64,000 bases of DNA from Leadbettera azotonutricia ZAS-9 (GCF_000214355.1 NC_015577.1:2188453-2252452); one strand, 5' to 3'; shown: positions 34,199 to 44,200, numbered from the stretch's first letter. A program made the numbers and translations. Notes: generated by a model not told the origin, from the letters alone.

Positions 34199-34746
34199 AA
34201 CTTAAAGGTCAGCCCCGCATCAATCAAACTGAGGGAGTATCCTATTTCAGCCCAAATCCCGAAAACCGAACTAAAGAAATAACGGGCGCCGATATTCACT
34301 CCAATGAGGGGCCATCCGTATTTTCGGTTTTGCGCTATTCCGCTGCCTGCATAAATTATCCAGCCGGCGGTGGCTGCCGCATAGGTATCAAGGTTCCTTA
34401 TGCCCCAGTTGAAATGATAACCGAAACGTCCGCCTAAATAGATTTTGCTATAGAACCATTCATCTTCATATCCATAACCGGAATAGCCTCCTGTGCCGCC
34501 AACAAAAAAGGGCATTCTTTTGTCCCCCAGGGCAAGGTTGTAATCAAGGCTTGCATGAATTGGCGGAATGTACAGATAACCCGGACCGGAATGTTCGGGA
34601 ACATCCAAACCAGCGCCGAAATTCAGCATGAAATTCCCGGCTTCCATACCCTCAGGATAGTCCATCAGATCCGATGGTTCCCAGGAAAACACGCAGACCG
34701 CCGAAAGACAGGCGAGCATAATGAGACTTAAAAAATACCGCTTCAT
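34195..34746 (-). CDS. Predicted outer-membrane beta-barrel protein
   Basis: 183-residue exported protein with signal peptide (LSLIMLACLSAVCVFS), then alternating Gly/aromatic strands (PFFVGGTGGYSGYGYEDEWF, KIYLGGRFGYHFNWG, GVNIGARYFFSS) ending in phenylalanine (LTFKF), typical of a small outer-membrane barrel. The start is ATG 34746 (or 34752), with GGAG 3-9 nt before it; a longer frame overlapping the upstream lipoprotein gene is a less likely start. Function unknown. It forms a two-gene unit with the lipoprotein upstream. Confidence 0.65.
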   Translation of the reverse strand: MKRYFLSLIMLACLSAVCVFSWEPSDLMDYPEGMEAGNFMLNFGAGLDVPEHSGPGYLYIPPIHASLDYNLALGDKRMPFFVGGTGGYSGYGYEDEWFYSKIYLGGRFGYHFNWGIRNLDTYAAATAGWIIYAGSGIAQNRKYGWPLIGVNIGARYFFSSVFGIWAEIGYSLSLIDAGLTFKF

Positions 34747-34765
34747 ATACATCTGCTCCTGCTTT

Positions 34766-35125
34766 TTAGTTTGAACCGCCGCTGTTCTTTGCCAGGACAA
34801 CAGCGCCGTTGGCAGTAAATTCATTACCATGCTCCACATTAATGCCCACATGGGCTATGGTTATATTCCGTATATCAAAATTCCCCTCATACATTTTATT
34901 GGCCTCCTTCATAAGTTCAATGTAGGCCTGCTGTTTATTGGCCCTTGAGATCCGCCCTGCCCCGAGATAGGTCATTGAATAAAAATTGCATTGCACCGAG
35001 CCGAGTATTGTCATGCTTTCTGCTTCCGCCTGGCTTACAGGTTTATACAAGGCTGTGGAAACGCAGGAAGAAAGCAAAACCGCCGTTATCAGTAACGCTA
35101 TTAACCCAATCCGTGTTTTGGTCAT
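34766..35125 (-). CDS. Hypothetical small lipoprotein
   Basis: 119-residue lipoprotein with a lipobox (LLSSCVS). The mature part includes SMTILGSVQCNFYSMTYLGA and IRNITIAHVGINVEHGNEF, with no family I can name. GGGAGG precedes the ATG by about 7 nt. Two palindromic operator-like sites lie 34-78 nt upstream, so its expression with the downstream barrel protein is probably regulated. Confidence 0.65.
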   Translation of the reverse strand: MTKTRIGLIALLITAVLLSSCVSTALYKPVSQAEAESMTILGSVQCNFYSMTYLGAGRISRANKQQAYIELMKEANKMYEGNFDIRNITIAHVGINVEHGNEFTANGAVVLAKNSGGSN

Positions 35126-35158
35126 TATAGGCCTCCCTTCATAACCATGTCAATATAT

Positions 35159-35203
35159 GAACAACGTTCTATTATGAGCTATATTCATATTTGAACAATG
35201 TTC
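35159..35203 (-). promoter_or_regulatory. Tandem palindromic operator-like sites before the lipoprotein gene
   Basis: GAACAACGTTC at 35159-35169 and GAACAATGTTC at 35193-35203 are two copies of one odd-length palindrome, 34 bp centre to centre; the second extends to the perfect 13-mer TGAACAATGTTCA. The 34-bp spacing is about three helical turns, so dimers would bind one face. No regulator gene is adjacent. TetR-type repressors favour sites of this kind, but the binder is unknown. Confidence 0.55.
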
Positions 35204-35299
35204 ATTTTAATAATAAAGCAGACATTGCCTTATGTCAAGCGGTTTTTCCGATTTCTTGCCGATTTTATGCAGTCAAATAGTTCAAACAGCAAGGGGGAT

Positions 35300-35875
35300 T
35301 CAGGGCTTTACCTTGAACGTCAGCCTCTGTATCGGAGAGGGTCCGTATGTAAGCACTGCCTCTCTATGGGACTTTGTGGGATATCCCTTGTGCTTTTCAT
35401 ATCCGTACTCGGGGTAAAATAAAGCATAATACCCCATCAGCCTGTCCCGGGCGGTTTTGGCAAGTATGGATGCTGCCATTACTTCGGGTATTTGGGCATC
35501 GGCTTTGACCATGGGAGTGCAGGGAATCGGGATATCAGGGGCATAGAGGCCGTCTATGATCGACGTGAGGGATTCGATCGCGGAACCATTCCCCTGTTTT
35601 AGCGCCTCTGCCATCTCTTCGTATGCCCGCTTCATAGCCAGGAGGCTTGCTTTAAGTATATTGATTTTGTCAATTTCGAAAAATGAAGCCCACCCTATAC
35701 CCCAGGCAAAGGCTTTTTCTATTATAAGGCTGCGGGCCGCTTCCCGCTGCTTTTCTTTTAGTTTCTTTGAATCATTAAGGATCTCAAAAGGAAAATCTTT
35801 TGGCAGTATTACTGCTGCCGCACAGACCGGGCCTGCAAGAGGGCCTCTGCCGGCCTCGTCGATGCCGCAGATCAT
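35300..35875 (-). CDS. rnhB: Ribonuclease HII
   Basis: Endoribonuclease that cleaves RNA in RNA-DNA hybrids and single ribonucleotides in DNA. The 191-residue protein begins CGIDEAGRGPLAGPV with the first two catalytic acids, has NDSKKLKEKQR, and ASILAKTARDRLM with the later Asp. Its ATG overlaps the stop of the 985-residue gene by 4 nt, showing translational coupling. It is the last gene of the run that starts at xth. Confidence 0.95.
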   Translation of the reverse strand: MICGIDEAGRGPLAGPVCAAAVILPKDFPFEILNDSKKLKEKQREAARSLIIEKAFAWGIGWASFFEIDKINILKASLLAMKRAYEEMAEALKQGNGSAIESLTSIIDGLYAPDIPIPCTPMVKADAQIPEVMAASILAKTARDRLMGYYALFYPEYGYEKHKGYPTKSHREAVLTYGPSPIQRLTFKVKP

Positions 35876-38829
35876 TCTGGGGACGGGGACAGGACCGTAT
35901 TCTGCCTGCCTGCCGGGGCAAAGGCATGGTTAAAACCCTGGAGCCTGGAGACTGGCCAGGCATTTCCGAAAATGTTGGAAAAATGAGTAAAACTATTGCC
36001 CCCGATGGTTTCAGCTTCAGGGGCTTCGGCATCCGGGCCCGCAAAAACCTCCGCACGGCGGGTACTGCCTTCATACCTGAAGGCACAATCTGCCACCTTG
36101 GGAAAGGCGCCGCGTATTTCCATTGCCCTGGACAGGAATGACGATTTAACAGTAAATGCGGCATTTAGAAACATCGCGTTGGATCTATCAAGCAGTATTG
36201 CTGTGCAGTCCCTGGCAGAGACCTCTATGCTTCCCGAATTTAAAAGTATCCCTGAATTATGAACTTCCAATGCGGATGCATAGTCATTGGCACGGGCCGA
36301 GATGGCATTATTGGATAAACTGCAAACCATATCAACAAGGCTGAATACAGAAGCGGTGCTTTCCGCAGACACAAGGAATTCGCTTTCTTCTGCTTTAATG
36401 TTCCCGCCATGAGCATCAAAAAGGAGGCTGTTGAGGCCATTCATATCAAAAGAGCTGTTGGATATTGAAATATCCGCGCTTTTTGAAACAATTCCCGAAT
36501 TGCGCTGACTATCCCCCGGAAGGAGGGAAATCCTGCTTCCGGAAACGCGTGCAATTCCACCTTCGTCAATGGCAAGCAATAAACCAGCCTGGGTAATTTC
36601 AGCATTGGCAATTTCCACCAGCGCGTTTTTTCCTGCTTTGATAAGGGGAAGAAGCCAATTCCGCTTTTCGATTTTGAGGGAGCTTAAGCTTAATTCCCCA
36701 TTGCCTTCCACTGAAAAGACAGCTTTTTCACCCAGAACAAGGGTAGAAGGATCTTTATCCCATAAGCCATTCAGCCTTATTTGTTTTGAAACGACCACAG
36801 GATTTTCGAGCTTAAGGGTTCCGCCTATGCATATTGTGGCAAGGCCGTTGGTCTTTGCATACGCAAGGGCATCTTCCAGGCTTTGGAAAGGATTATCCCT
36901 GTCGCCTTTTTGCCCTGCACCGCCGGAAGCAAATTCAGGGGCCGCCGCATAAATGGTTTTAGGATCAAGTGTAAAACGCCGCATCACAGAGCTGCTGTGA
37001 TTGCCTGCCGCATCTTCGACATAGGCAATTATAGTCACCGATGCCAATTCGTCTGAAGGCGAATTGATATCAAGCTTATTATTTCCCTTAAGAGCCGCTT
37101 CCCTTCCCGAAGCATAACGCAATGAAACGCTGATTACCGGCATGACATTGTCTTCATACCCCTCAAGCCTTGCTGTCACAGGACCGCGTATCCAGGAATT
37201 TTCAATAGGGGCAACAAGCACGGGAGGCAGGGGGGCAAGCCTGTCACTGCGTTTTTTATCAAGGATTTGCCCGTCAGAGGCCAAAAAAGCCCATTCAAGA
37301 TCTTCGCCATCGCAAGCCCCGAAGATTCTATTCCGTAAAGCCTGAGGGGAATAGATCAAATTATCGGAAGCAATGTGCCACGAAGAATCATCCGCAGGGC
37401 TAAGCCTTCTAAACCCGACGAAGCCGGTAAGGGCTGGGCTTTCAGGATTAGGCAGCGGCGGCACTGTAAGCCTGAAAGGCTCCTGGCTCTGGGCTCCTAC
37501 ATACCAATAGAGAAGGCCGCCGGATTCAGGAACACAGATTACGCCTTTGCCCTCTTGCCATGGCCTGTCCCCGTCCCATCTGTAACGCACTGAATCTTCC
37601 GGTGAGACAAGAACCCTGCTCCGCCCTGAATAAACCATCTTAAGGGGCGGGGAATTATCGTCATTGGCCTGCTCTGAAAGCATGAATTCGCCTTTTTCCG
37701 AAGCATTCCATGATCTTCCGCCGGGAGCACCTATACCATCAAGAAGATAGGCGAAACGGTAAATCCCGCTTTCAGCTTTTCCGGATTCAATATCATTTGT
37801 GCCGGCAGCAAGATGGATAGCAGCAATCCTGCGTATGCCGGGCTCAAGCTGCATGGCTACCTTTCCCCCGCCGGCATGATCAGGCTTTCCTCCCATGGCC
37901 CAAAGGCTCGATTCCGGTATAGGTATATCCCTGGACGCAGAAATACCCTCATCTTCCAGATCGTGGAAATCATCAAAAAGATTCGATTTGCCCGGTATAT
38001 ACCCATCACCGGTAACAGTAAAAGCAACAGTGTCTTCCTGGGGGCTTCCTTCCGAATCAAGCCAGCCCACCCTGAGCTGAATACGGCCTACCCTGTTAAT
38101 GCGCACAGGGCCGCTATAAACAGCGGCGCTGTTGGCGGCATTGGGATCGCTCCCGTCTATGGTCCACTTTGTCTCGTGCTCCCCGGTTCCTGAAAGTATA
38201 AGCATTTGGGGATTGGTCCAGCTGCCCGGAACAGGGTTTTCTATGCGCACCCCGGGGAATTCATAATACTCACCCCTGGGTTCGGAATAATTCCCTGCCG
38301 AGTCCACTGCCCAAACCACCGCCGGGAATGATGACGCGGGGACAGCCCCGCCGATTTCCAAATCCGGGACATATACCAATTCGCTTCCCGTATCAATATA
38401 GCCCTGGGCTATGCTGTTTCCCCTGGTTTGGCTGAGGGAAAAACCATTGGCATCGCTTTTAAAGCCCAGCCTGGGATGAGGGGGGGCCTTTTTATCGATG
38501 AAAACCTGCCATGACCGGGACTCAAGGAGGGTATTATCCGGAGGCAGGCTGAAAAGTTCGGCGCTGAGGGTATAGCTCCGCTCCTCACCCGGAAGCGCGG
38601 TAAGCTCACCCGAAACAGGCTCAGTGCCTGAGTATACCTCTTCCCCATTAAGAAGAAGCCTCAAGCGTCCGGGGACAGCAAGGGAAAACCAAAGCTGCTG
38701 ATCAATGGCAAAGATGCCCCCGGAAGCATTGGTCAAAATACCGCCGTCTAAAACCTGCCCCTGCGCAAAAGCGGGAAAACTCACAATCAACAGTAAAAGC
38801 ACTAGCGCAAAGGAAACCCGCTTATTCAT
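35872..38829 (-). CDS. Large secreted beta-helix protein
   Basis: 985-residue exported protein with a cleavable-type signal peptide (LVLLLLIVSFPAFAQ). The first half has Ig-like/adhesin strands (WFSLAVPGRLRLLLNGEEV, VWAVDSAGNYSEPRG) and a chitobiase C-terminal-like segment (TKWTIDGSDPNAANSAAVYS). Residues about 625-960 have short Asn/Ser/Gly-rich coils (SISNSSFDMNGLN, VSARDCTAILLDRSN) typical of a right-handed parallel beta-helix (DUF1565-like). No lipobox. Function unknown; a surface or periplasmic binding role is inference. It overlaps rnhB by 4 nt and follows the phosphoribosyltransferase by 8 nt. Confidence 0.72.
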   Translation of the reverse strand: MNKRVSFALVLLLLIVSFPAFAQGQVLDGGILTNASGGIFAIDQQLWFSLAVPGRLRLLLNGEEVYSGTEPVSGELTALPGEERSYTLSAELFSLPPDNTLLESRSWQVFIDKKAPPHPRLGFKSDANGFSLSQTRGNSIAQGYIDTGSELVYVPDLEIGGAVPASSFPAVVWAVDSAGNYSEPRGEYYEFPGVRIENPVPGSWTNPQMLILSGTGEHETKWTIDGSDPNAANSAAVYSGPVRINRVGRIQLRVGWLDSEGSPQEDTVAFTVTGDGYIPGKSNLFDDFHDLEDEGISASRDIPIPESSLWAMGGKPDHAGGGKVAMQLEPGIRRIAAIHLAAGTNDIESGKAESGIYRFAYLLDGIGAPGGRSWNASEKGEFMLSEQANDDNSPPLKMVYSGRSRVLVSPEDSVRYRWDGDRPWQEGKGVICVPESGGLLYWYVGAQSQEPFRLTVPPLPNPESPALTGFVGFRRLSPADDSSWHIASDNLIYSPQALRNRIFGACDGEDLEWAFLASDGQILDKKRSDRLAPLPPVLVAPIENSWIRGPVTARLEGYEDNVMPVISVSLRYASGREAALKGNNKLDINSPSDELASVTIIAYVEDAAGNHSSSVMRRFTLDPKTIYAAAPEFASGGAGQKGDRDNPFQSLEDALAYAKTNGLATICIGGTLKLENPVVVSKQIRLNGLWDKDPSTLVLGEKAVFSVEGNGELSLSSLKIEKRNWLLPLIKAGKNALVEIANAEITQAGLLLAIDEGGIARVSGSRISLLPGDSQRNSGIVSKSADISISNSSFDMNGLNSLLFDAHGGNIKAEESEFLVSAESTASVFSLVDMVCSLSNNAISARANDYASALEVHNSGILLNSGSIEVSARDCTAILLDRSNAMFLNAAFTVKSSFLSRAMEIRGAFPKVADCAFRYEGSTRRAEVFAGPDAEAPEAETIGGNSFTHFSNIFGNAWPVSRLQGFNHAFAPAGRQNTVLSPSPE

Positions 38830-38837
38830 GCCTCCGC

Positions 38838-39467
38838 CTATTCTTTCTGTATATCTTTGGCATCTTTAGCAATAACCTGAAGGACTTCACGCAATTCAGG
38901 ATCCTGGGAGTAGTAATGCGCTTCAAGCTCTTCACTGGTAAGCCCCACAAGCTCATGGCTCATATAGTGAATCCAGACATCTTCGTCCTTTACGGAAAGC
39001 TCATGCTTGCGGCAAAAGTAATCAGGCTGTATGGGAAGCTGTTCAGCTTTGTTGTAAAAATATTTATAATCGTGGACCGCCACTTTCAGATCTTTGCGGG
39101 GTATGCCCTTCTCCAGAATCATCCTCGCAAGATGGTTAATGGTCTTGCCGGAATCAAAAATATCATCTACCAGCAACACCCTGTCCCCGACACGGAGCGC
39201 ATCGGGCGAATAAGTCCAGCCTTCAACCTTGACCTCGTCGGACTCCCTGATACCCGTATAGGACCGGGCCACCATGGCTGCGTAATACACCGGCCTTGCG
39301 CGCCTGTGGACTATCTTGAAATACTCGCTAATCACATTGCCAAGATAGGCCCCGCCCCTCAAAGACACATAGATCACATCGGGAATAAAACCTTCCTGGT
39401 ATATCCTATGGGCCATTTTGAGTGCGTTATTGCGCACCGTATCGTATTTTAGAAATTCCTTTTTCAT
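38838..39467 (-). CDS. Phosphoribosyltransferase
   Basis: 209-residue type I phosphoribosyltransferase, probably acting on hypoxanthine, guanine or xanthine. The PRPP motif is VLLVDDIFDSGKT, and DVIYVSLRGGAYLG forms the first strand and PPi loop. The C-terminal hood holds PDYFCRKHEL and DEDVWIHY, placing it in the xanthine/hypoxanthine PRTase group. Base specificity is not certain. It lies between the rhomboid gene and the beta-helix gene on one strand. Confidence 0.85.
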   Translation of the reverse strand: MKKEFLKYDTVRNNALKMAHRIYQEGFIPDVIYVSLRGGAYLGNVISEYFKIVHRRARPVYYAAMVARSYTGIRESDEVKVEGWTYSPDALRVGDRVLLVDDIFDSGKTINHLARMILEKGIPRKDLKVAVHDYKYFYNKAEQLPIQPDYFCRKHELSVKDEDVWIHYMSHELVGLTSEELEAHYYSQDPELREVLQVIAKDAKDIQKE

Positions 39468-39498
39468 ATACCTATCCTACTAAAAAATTTAGAATGTT

Positions 39499-40059
39499 TC
39501 ATCTCCTCGGCGGCCTGAAGAAACCGAAGAGGCTTCCGCAGAAGCCCCCCACAATGTGGGCGAATTCAGAGACATTGTTGTTCGCAAAAGAATTGATAAG
39601 CTCCCGCCCCAGGTAAAGCACCAGTATCAATATGAAGGTAAGGGGGATTTCGCCTTTGTTGAAGTTGGTGAAGGAAGCCAGAAGTATCATCATAAAGACC
39701 ACCCCGCTGGCGCCCAGGAGGTTCGACTTGAAAAGCAGGATATTGAGCAGCCCTGTTATCAGGGCGGTAACGGCCATCATCAGGAAGATGGAAAACGAAC
39801 CGTAGAATTCCTCGAGTATTGGGCCAATGAGAAGTATATACCCAAAGTTAGAGATGAAGTGGTTCCAGTTGGCGTGGCCCAGCACATGGGTAAAAAGAGT
39901 TACCCAGTTGCTGACCCGGCGGGGCGAAAAATGGCCCCTTCCGGGAACCACAAACCATGTTTCGGTCAGGGAAGGCAGAATAGTCAAAGAGAGAATAAGC
40001 ACACCCGCGCTGACAAAGGTGAAGGTAAGGACTGTGGGGGCGTTGTACTTTATCCTCAT
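39499..40059 (-). CDS. Rhomboid-family intramembrane serine protease
   Basis: 186-residue membrane protein with about six helices. It has the rhomboid fingerprint HVLGHANWNHFISN in helix 2, the catalytic serine in LLGASGVVFMM, and the catalytic histidine in EFAHIVGGFCGSLFG. Both dyad residues are present, so it is probably active and cleaves substrates in the membrane. The substrate is unknown. Its ATG overlaps the xth stop by 4 nt. Confidence 0.87.
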   Translation of the reverse strand: MRIKYNAPTVLTFTFVSAGVLILSLTILPSLTETWFVVPGRGHFSPRRVSNWVTLFTHVLGHANWNHFISNFGYILLIGPILEEFYGSFSIFLMMAVTALITGLLNILLFKSNLLGASGVVFMMILLASFTNFNKGEIPLTFILILVLYLGRELINSFANNNVSEFAHIVGGFCGSLFGFFRPPRR

Positions 40060-40835
40060 AGGTCAAGCTCCAGTTCAATGGGACAATGATCCGAACCTTG
40101 CACCTCAGGCCGTATTATGGAAGCTTTTACCTGGGGCAGGAACGCGGGGTCAACACAGTGGTAGTCGATTCTCCACCCTACATTCCGTTCCCGGGCGTTC
40201 ATGCGGTAAGACCACCAGGTATATTGATCTTTTTTGCCGGGGTAGAAATGGCGAAAGGTGTCCACAAAGCCCGCCTTGGTATAGGCATCCATCCAGGCCC
40301 TTTCTTCGGGGAGATAGCCCGCATTTTCCTCGTTTGCCTTTGGATGGGCAAGATCTATAGGGGTATGGGCTATATTATAGTCCCCGCAGAGCACAAAATG
40401 CCTGCCCTGGGTAACGAATTTTTTGCAAAGCTTCATAATGGCGTCGCAGAACCTCAATTTATAGTCCAGCCGCTTGCCTCTGTCCTGGGAATTGGGAAAA
40501 TAGGCCGAAATGAGGGTAAAATCTTTGAATTCAGCCTGCAAGACCCGGCCTTCGTCGTCAAATTCCGCTTTTTTGAGGAAATTCACCGACAGAGGCTCGG
40601 TTTTTGCATAAATAGCCACCCCTGAATAGCCCGCTTTTGCGGCGCTTGCCCAGTAGGCAAAATAAGGCTTCCCCTCTTTATCCTTTATTCCCCGAAGTTC
40701 AGGGGAAAGCTGCTCCGGCCTGGCCTTGGTTTCCTGGAGGCAAACCATATCAGCGGATTCGTTTTCCATCCATTGAACAAAGCCTTTCTTCTCCACAGCC
40801 CTGATACCGTTTACATTGAAGGATATAATTTTCAT
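40056..40835 (-). CDS. xth: Exodeoxyribonuclease III / AP endonuclease
   Basis: Base-excision repair nuclease that cuts at abasic sites and trims 3' ends. The 259-residue protein starts KIISFNVNGIRAV, with the metal-binding Glu in VCLQETKA, then CGDYNIAHTPIDL and the C-terminal GSDHCPIELEL with the catalytic Asp-His. Its length is standard. It is the first gene of the operon with rhomboid, phosphoribosyltransferase, beta-helix protein and rnhB. TATAGG lies 4 nt before the ATG and there is no Shine-Dalgarno, so it may also have a very short leader. Confidence 0.93.
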   Translation of the reverse strand: MKIISFNVNGIRAVEKKGFVQWMENESADMVCLQETKARPEQLSPELRGIKDKEGKPYFAYWASAAKAGYSGVAIYAKTEPLSVNFLKKAEFDDEGRVLQAEFKDFTLISAYFPNSQDRGKRLDYKLRFCDAIMKLCKKFVTQGRHFVLCGDYNIAHTPIDLAHPKANEENAGYLPEERAWMDAYTKAGFVDTFRHFYPGKKDQYTWWSYRMNARERNVGWRIDYHCVDPAFLPQVKASIIRPEVQGSDHCPIELELDL

Positions 40836-40949
40836 TTACCCTATATTAGCTGAAATTAGACAACAATGGGAAGGGAGAGGAAATTTCAGGTTTCTGGCTT
40901 GATTATGACATAATTATCAAATTTGTCACATTAAAATTTTTTCAAAATA

Positions 40950-40968
40950 GTTAACTAAAATAGTTTAC
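40950..40968. promoter_or_regulatory. Imperfect palindrome over a -35 region
   Basis: GTTAACTA at 40950-40957 and TAGTTTAC at 40961-40968 form a 19-bp dyad (7 of 8 pairs). The DNA is also read as a direct repeat of AAAATAGTTWACT. It overlaps the -35 box at 40964, as expected for a repressor site. Confidence 0.45.
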
Positions 40969-40992
40969 TTTTCTTCTGTAATTTAGTATATT
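40964..40992 (+). promoter_or_regulatory. Promoter for the small leader ORF
   Basis: TTTACT at 40964-40969 and TATATT at 40987-40992 are spaced 17 nt apart. The 19-aa ORF starts 21 nt downstream, with AAGGGGG between. It overlaps the palindrome at 40950-40968. Confidence 0.45.
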
Positions 40993-41012
40993 TAAACCAT
41001 AAGGGGGCATCT

Positions 41013-41072
41013 ATGCTGCACAACAGCAATTTGCCCCTCCATGAACCCATAACCGGCAACATCATCTCCTGA
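41013..41072 (+). CDS. 19-residue leader ORF upstream of the giant lipoprotein gene
   Basis: ATG with a strong AAGGGGG Shine-Dalgarno six nucleotides upstream. It reads MLHNSNLPLHEPITGNIIS and ends in TGA five bases before a perfect palindrome. Well-placed promoter and ribosome-binding signals argue for translation. It is too short to assign; it could be a leader peptide or a small secreted or regulatory peptide. Confidence 0.35.
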   Translation: MLHNSNLPLHEPITGNIIS

Positions 41073-41077
41073 TACAT

Positions 41078-41100
41078 TTTTAAGTGTAATACACTTAAAA
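41078..41100. repeat. Perfect 23-bp palindrome
   Basis: Arms TTTTAAGTGTA (41078-41088) and TACACTTAAAA (41090-41100) flank a single central A. As RNA it would form a weak AT-rich hairpin with almost no loop, so a protein-binding operator fits better than a terminator. It lies between the leader ORF and the lipoprotein gene promoter. Confidence 0.6.
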
Positions 41101-41230
41101 CTACCAAGATTAACACTTTTACGTTTAAATAGCCTTAATCAGCAGCCCCGCGCTGCGAAAAAAATAGAAAAAAAATTAAAATTTTTGCACTTTTCATTTG
41201 GATTTTATTTTATTTTTTGGTATTTTATTG

Positions 41231-41259
41231 TTGAAAGAATTAATAAGCGCTTTTAATTC
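41231..41259 (+). promoter_or_regulatory. Promoter of the giant lipoprotein gene
   Basis: TTGAAA at 41231-41236 and TAATTC at 41254-41259 are separated by 17 nt, in very AT-rich DNA. GAGG lies 8 nt before the ATG at 41291. Confidence 0.4.
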
Positions 41260-41290
41260 CTTTTAATTTAATTCGAACGAGGTAGTAATT

Positions 41291-44200
41291 ATGTTTCTTA
41301 GGGTTTTTATGAAGAAAGCTGTTTTATGCGTTATCCTGGCAGGCCTTATGCTGTCTTGTGAACAGATAGTCGGGCTTGGTTCAAAAGCCGATCTGGCTCC
41401 ACCGATCCTTGGCACAGGCGAAAATGGCATAAAACCCGCATCAGGCGCGTATATATCCGCCCGGACTGTTTTAACCGGGCATGCCAAAGATGACATTGGT
41501 GTTTCAAAAGTTGAAGTGAGCATCATCGGTTATAAAAGAGGCGCAGGCGAACTCTCAACAGATACCTATGTGGCAAATTATAATCAGGCCACCGGTAATT
41601 TTTCCTACGATTTTGCGTCACAGGATTACGACGACGGCGAGATCAAGGTGATATACACGATATTCGACAAACAGGGGAAAACCACAGAGGCGCCGGAGAT
41701 TCCTTATATCGTAAAGAATCTGCCCCCCCAGATCAGAATGACTGTCCCTGCCATACAGGATGCGGAATTTGATGATGCAAATTTAAACATCGCTCTTGCG
41801 GACGAGGCAAACTGGATTCCCTACATAAACGATCTTATGGGTATGGCGACCGATGCCTATGGCATCGCGCGGGGATACCCCCAGATCATGCTCTGGCCCA
41901 AAGATAATACTCCCGTGGAGAATGACGGTAAATTCGGCGAGTGGCGGAAAATGAAAATGCCCAAGGATGCCGATGGTCTTCTTGCTACCCAGTTTACCTG
42001 GCCTTTAAAAAAATTAGTGCAGTCAAACGGGGCATGGGTACCTTCCCCCGGCAGCAACGATTCCGATTATCTTGAGCCCGGGGAATACCGGTTTAAAATC
42101 AGAACCATGGATAAGAACGGGGTGGTAAACACCTATCCGAATCGCCTTGACAATAAAGCCGGCCCGAATGGATCTGCCCTTGACCCTTCAGATCCATCTC
42201 TTAATCAATATATGCAGATACGAATAATCGCAATCACCAATCCGAGAATTACCATACTCAATACTCCGGAGAAACCTTTCCCTGCATACTACAAAGGGAC
42301 TGAAGATTTTGTTGCCCATATAACAGTTACTGCTGCTAACCCCATTGTTTCTGTGCGAGGCAAACTTGGCAATAGCGATTTTTCTTCAACCAGCGCCGGC
42401 AATATCTATTCAGCCATAAGCCAGGGCGGGAATGAATATACACTTGTTATTCCCCGTACTGATAACGGCCTTGATTTTGCGGATTTAAGCCAGGAATTAT
42501 TTTTGGAAGCCCAGGACAATGCTGGAAAAACAGCTGCTGCCGGCAAAGCATTTCAGATTGACAAGAATGCACCCAAAGTTGAAATAAATGAACCTGCCGC
42601 CTATGATGCACGGGTAACCAGTACCACCAGTTTACGTGGTTCTGCGGAAGATGCGGAAACCCAGGTAATGGCGCTCTACTACGCGCTGGGCTGGAAGGAA
42701 TCGGGCATTGTTGACCCGAATTCCCCCTCAGTAGCCCCTGATGAAACAGGTTGGCACGACACAGGCCTTGCAAAGGGCAAAATCCCTGCGTCAGGCAATA
42801 TCCCCATTAACAATGCCTGGAAAGGGACCATTTCCAACTGGACCTGGACTTTTGACAATATTGGCGATATTACCCGCAAGGTAAAACCTGTCGCGCCGCC
42901 TTCAATCGGCGATGCTGTAGGCGACTATGTAAAAGTATTTGATGCCTATGGGGACGATCCTTCCAAACCGTCCTATCTTTATGAACTACCCATTAAATTC
43001 AAAGCCGTAGATACTGCGGGAAATATAGGGATAAAAGAATTCAGGGTAATAGTCGATCCTGATGCGGATGCTCCCTTTGTGGAAATAACTAGCCACCACA
43101 CCAATGATATCGTCGGCGGCGAAGTCCGGCTCAGCGGCACTGCCAACGACAACGACTGGATATACGGGGTTGAAATCAGGATACGAAAAATGCCGGATGC
43201 CAAAACCCAAACCAGTTTTGACAACGTTGATACGAACAGTATTTCCCGCTCCGGCTGGCTGTGGGCCACCGGGACTGGCACAGCTACCGGCAATGGCGAA
43301 CAGAACTGGATTCCCGTAACCACAGGGACAAAGAGTTCCGTGGTAAGCTGGTTCCATTCCATCAATAAAGCCGCTCCCGGCGAGGCCGATTACCTGACTC
43401 CCCCGGAGGGAAAACAGCGCCTGGTGGATATTGAAGTACGTGCCAGGGATGCAACCCTTAACAATCAGAACCTTCCCAAGTCTACAGGCCCCATTACCCG
43501 CATCACCCTTAAATTCGACGGGACTGTACCCACCATTAAGGATATCAAGATACTGCGGGCAAACATGCCTGACCTGGACTACGACATGGGGGTAAAAGTT
43601 TCGGGGGCCTTTAAAATCCAAGCGAAGATCCGCGACGAAAGCGGCATAAGCAGCATAAAGATAAAGGGCGATGAAACTAATACCTATGATGAAGTGATAA
43701 ACAATTCTACCTATATATCGGGCCCGGAAAAGGATGCCAATGGAATGGTAGTGTATACCCTGACTGTTCCAATCAATTCCAATTCCGCTTGGTTCAACGG
43801 TATTTTCGAAAATAAATCAGGCTCCTATAACCTGGGCGTCCAGATTCAGGACACCAACAGCCCTATGCCTAATCTGACCCAGGCCACTATTACCCTTCAG
43901 ATAGACAATTACTATCCTCTTGGATCTTATACAGGCAAAACAGATGCAGCCGGAACGTACTCCATCTCCGGGAAAGCCCGGGATACAGGGACCGGAATTT
44001 CCGTCCAGGGAGTGGACCGGGTGGTGGTTTATTTCTCCAGGGACGGGAACCCCATATCTCTTTGGCAGGATCACCCTGAATCCGCATTGCACCCTGCCCA
44101 ATGGATATACAACCAAAAGGCAAAGCCCGGCAGATCCGCAGAATCAGAAACCCCGGGCAGTGAAATAACCCTGTCCTTCTTCCCAAAGAATTCCGCTATT

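Noticed and set aside
35147-35152. TTGACA followed by TATAAT at 18 nt on the minus strand before the lipoprotein gene
   Set aside because: The apparent -10 overlaps the ATG itself, so it cannot be the promoter of that gene and is probably chance.
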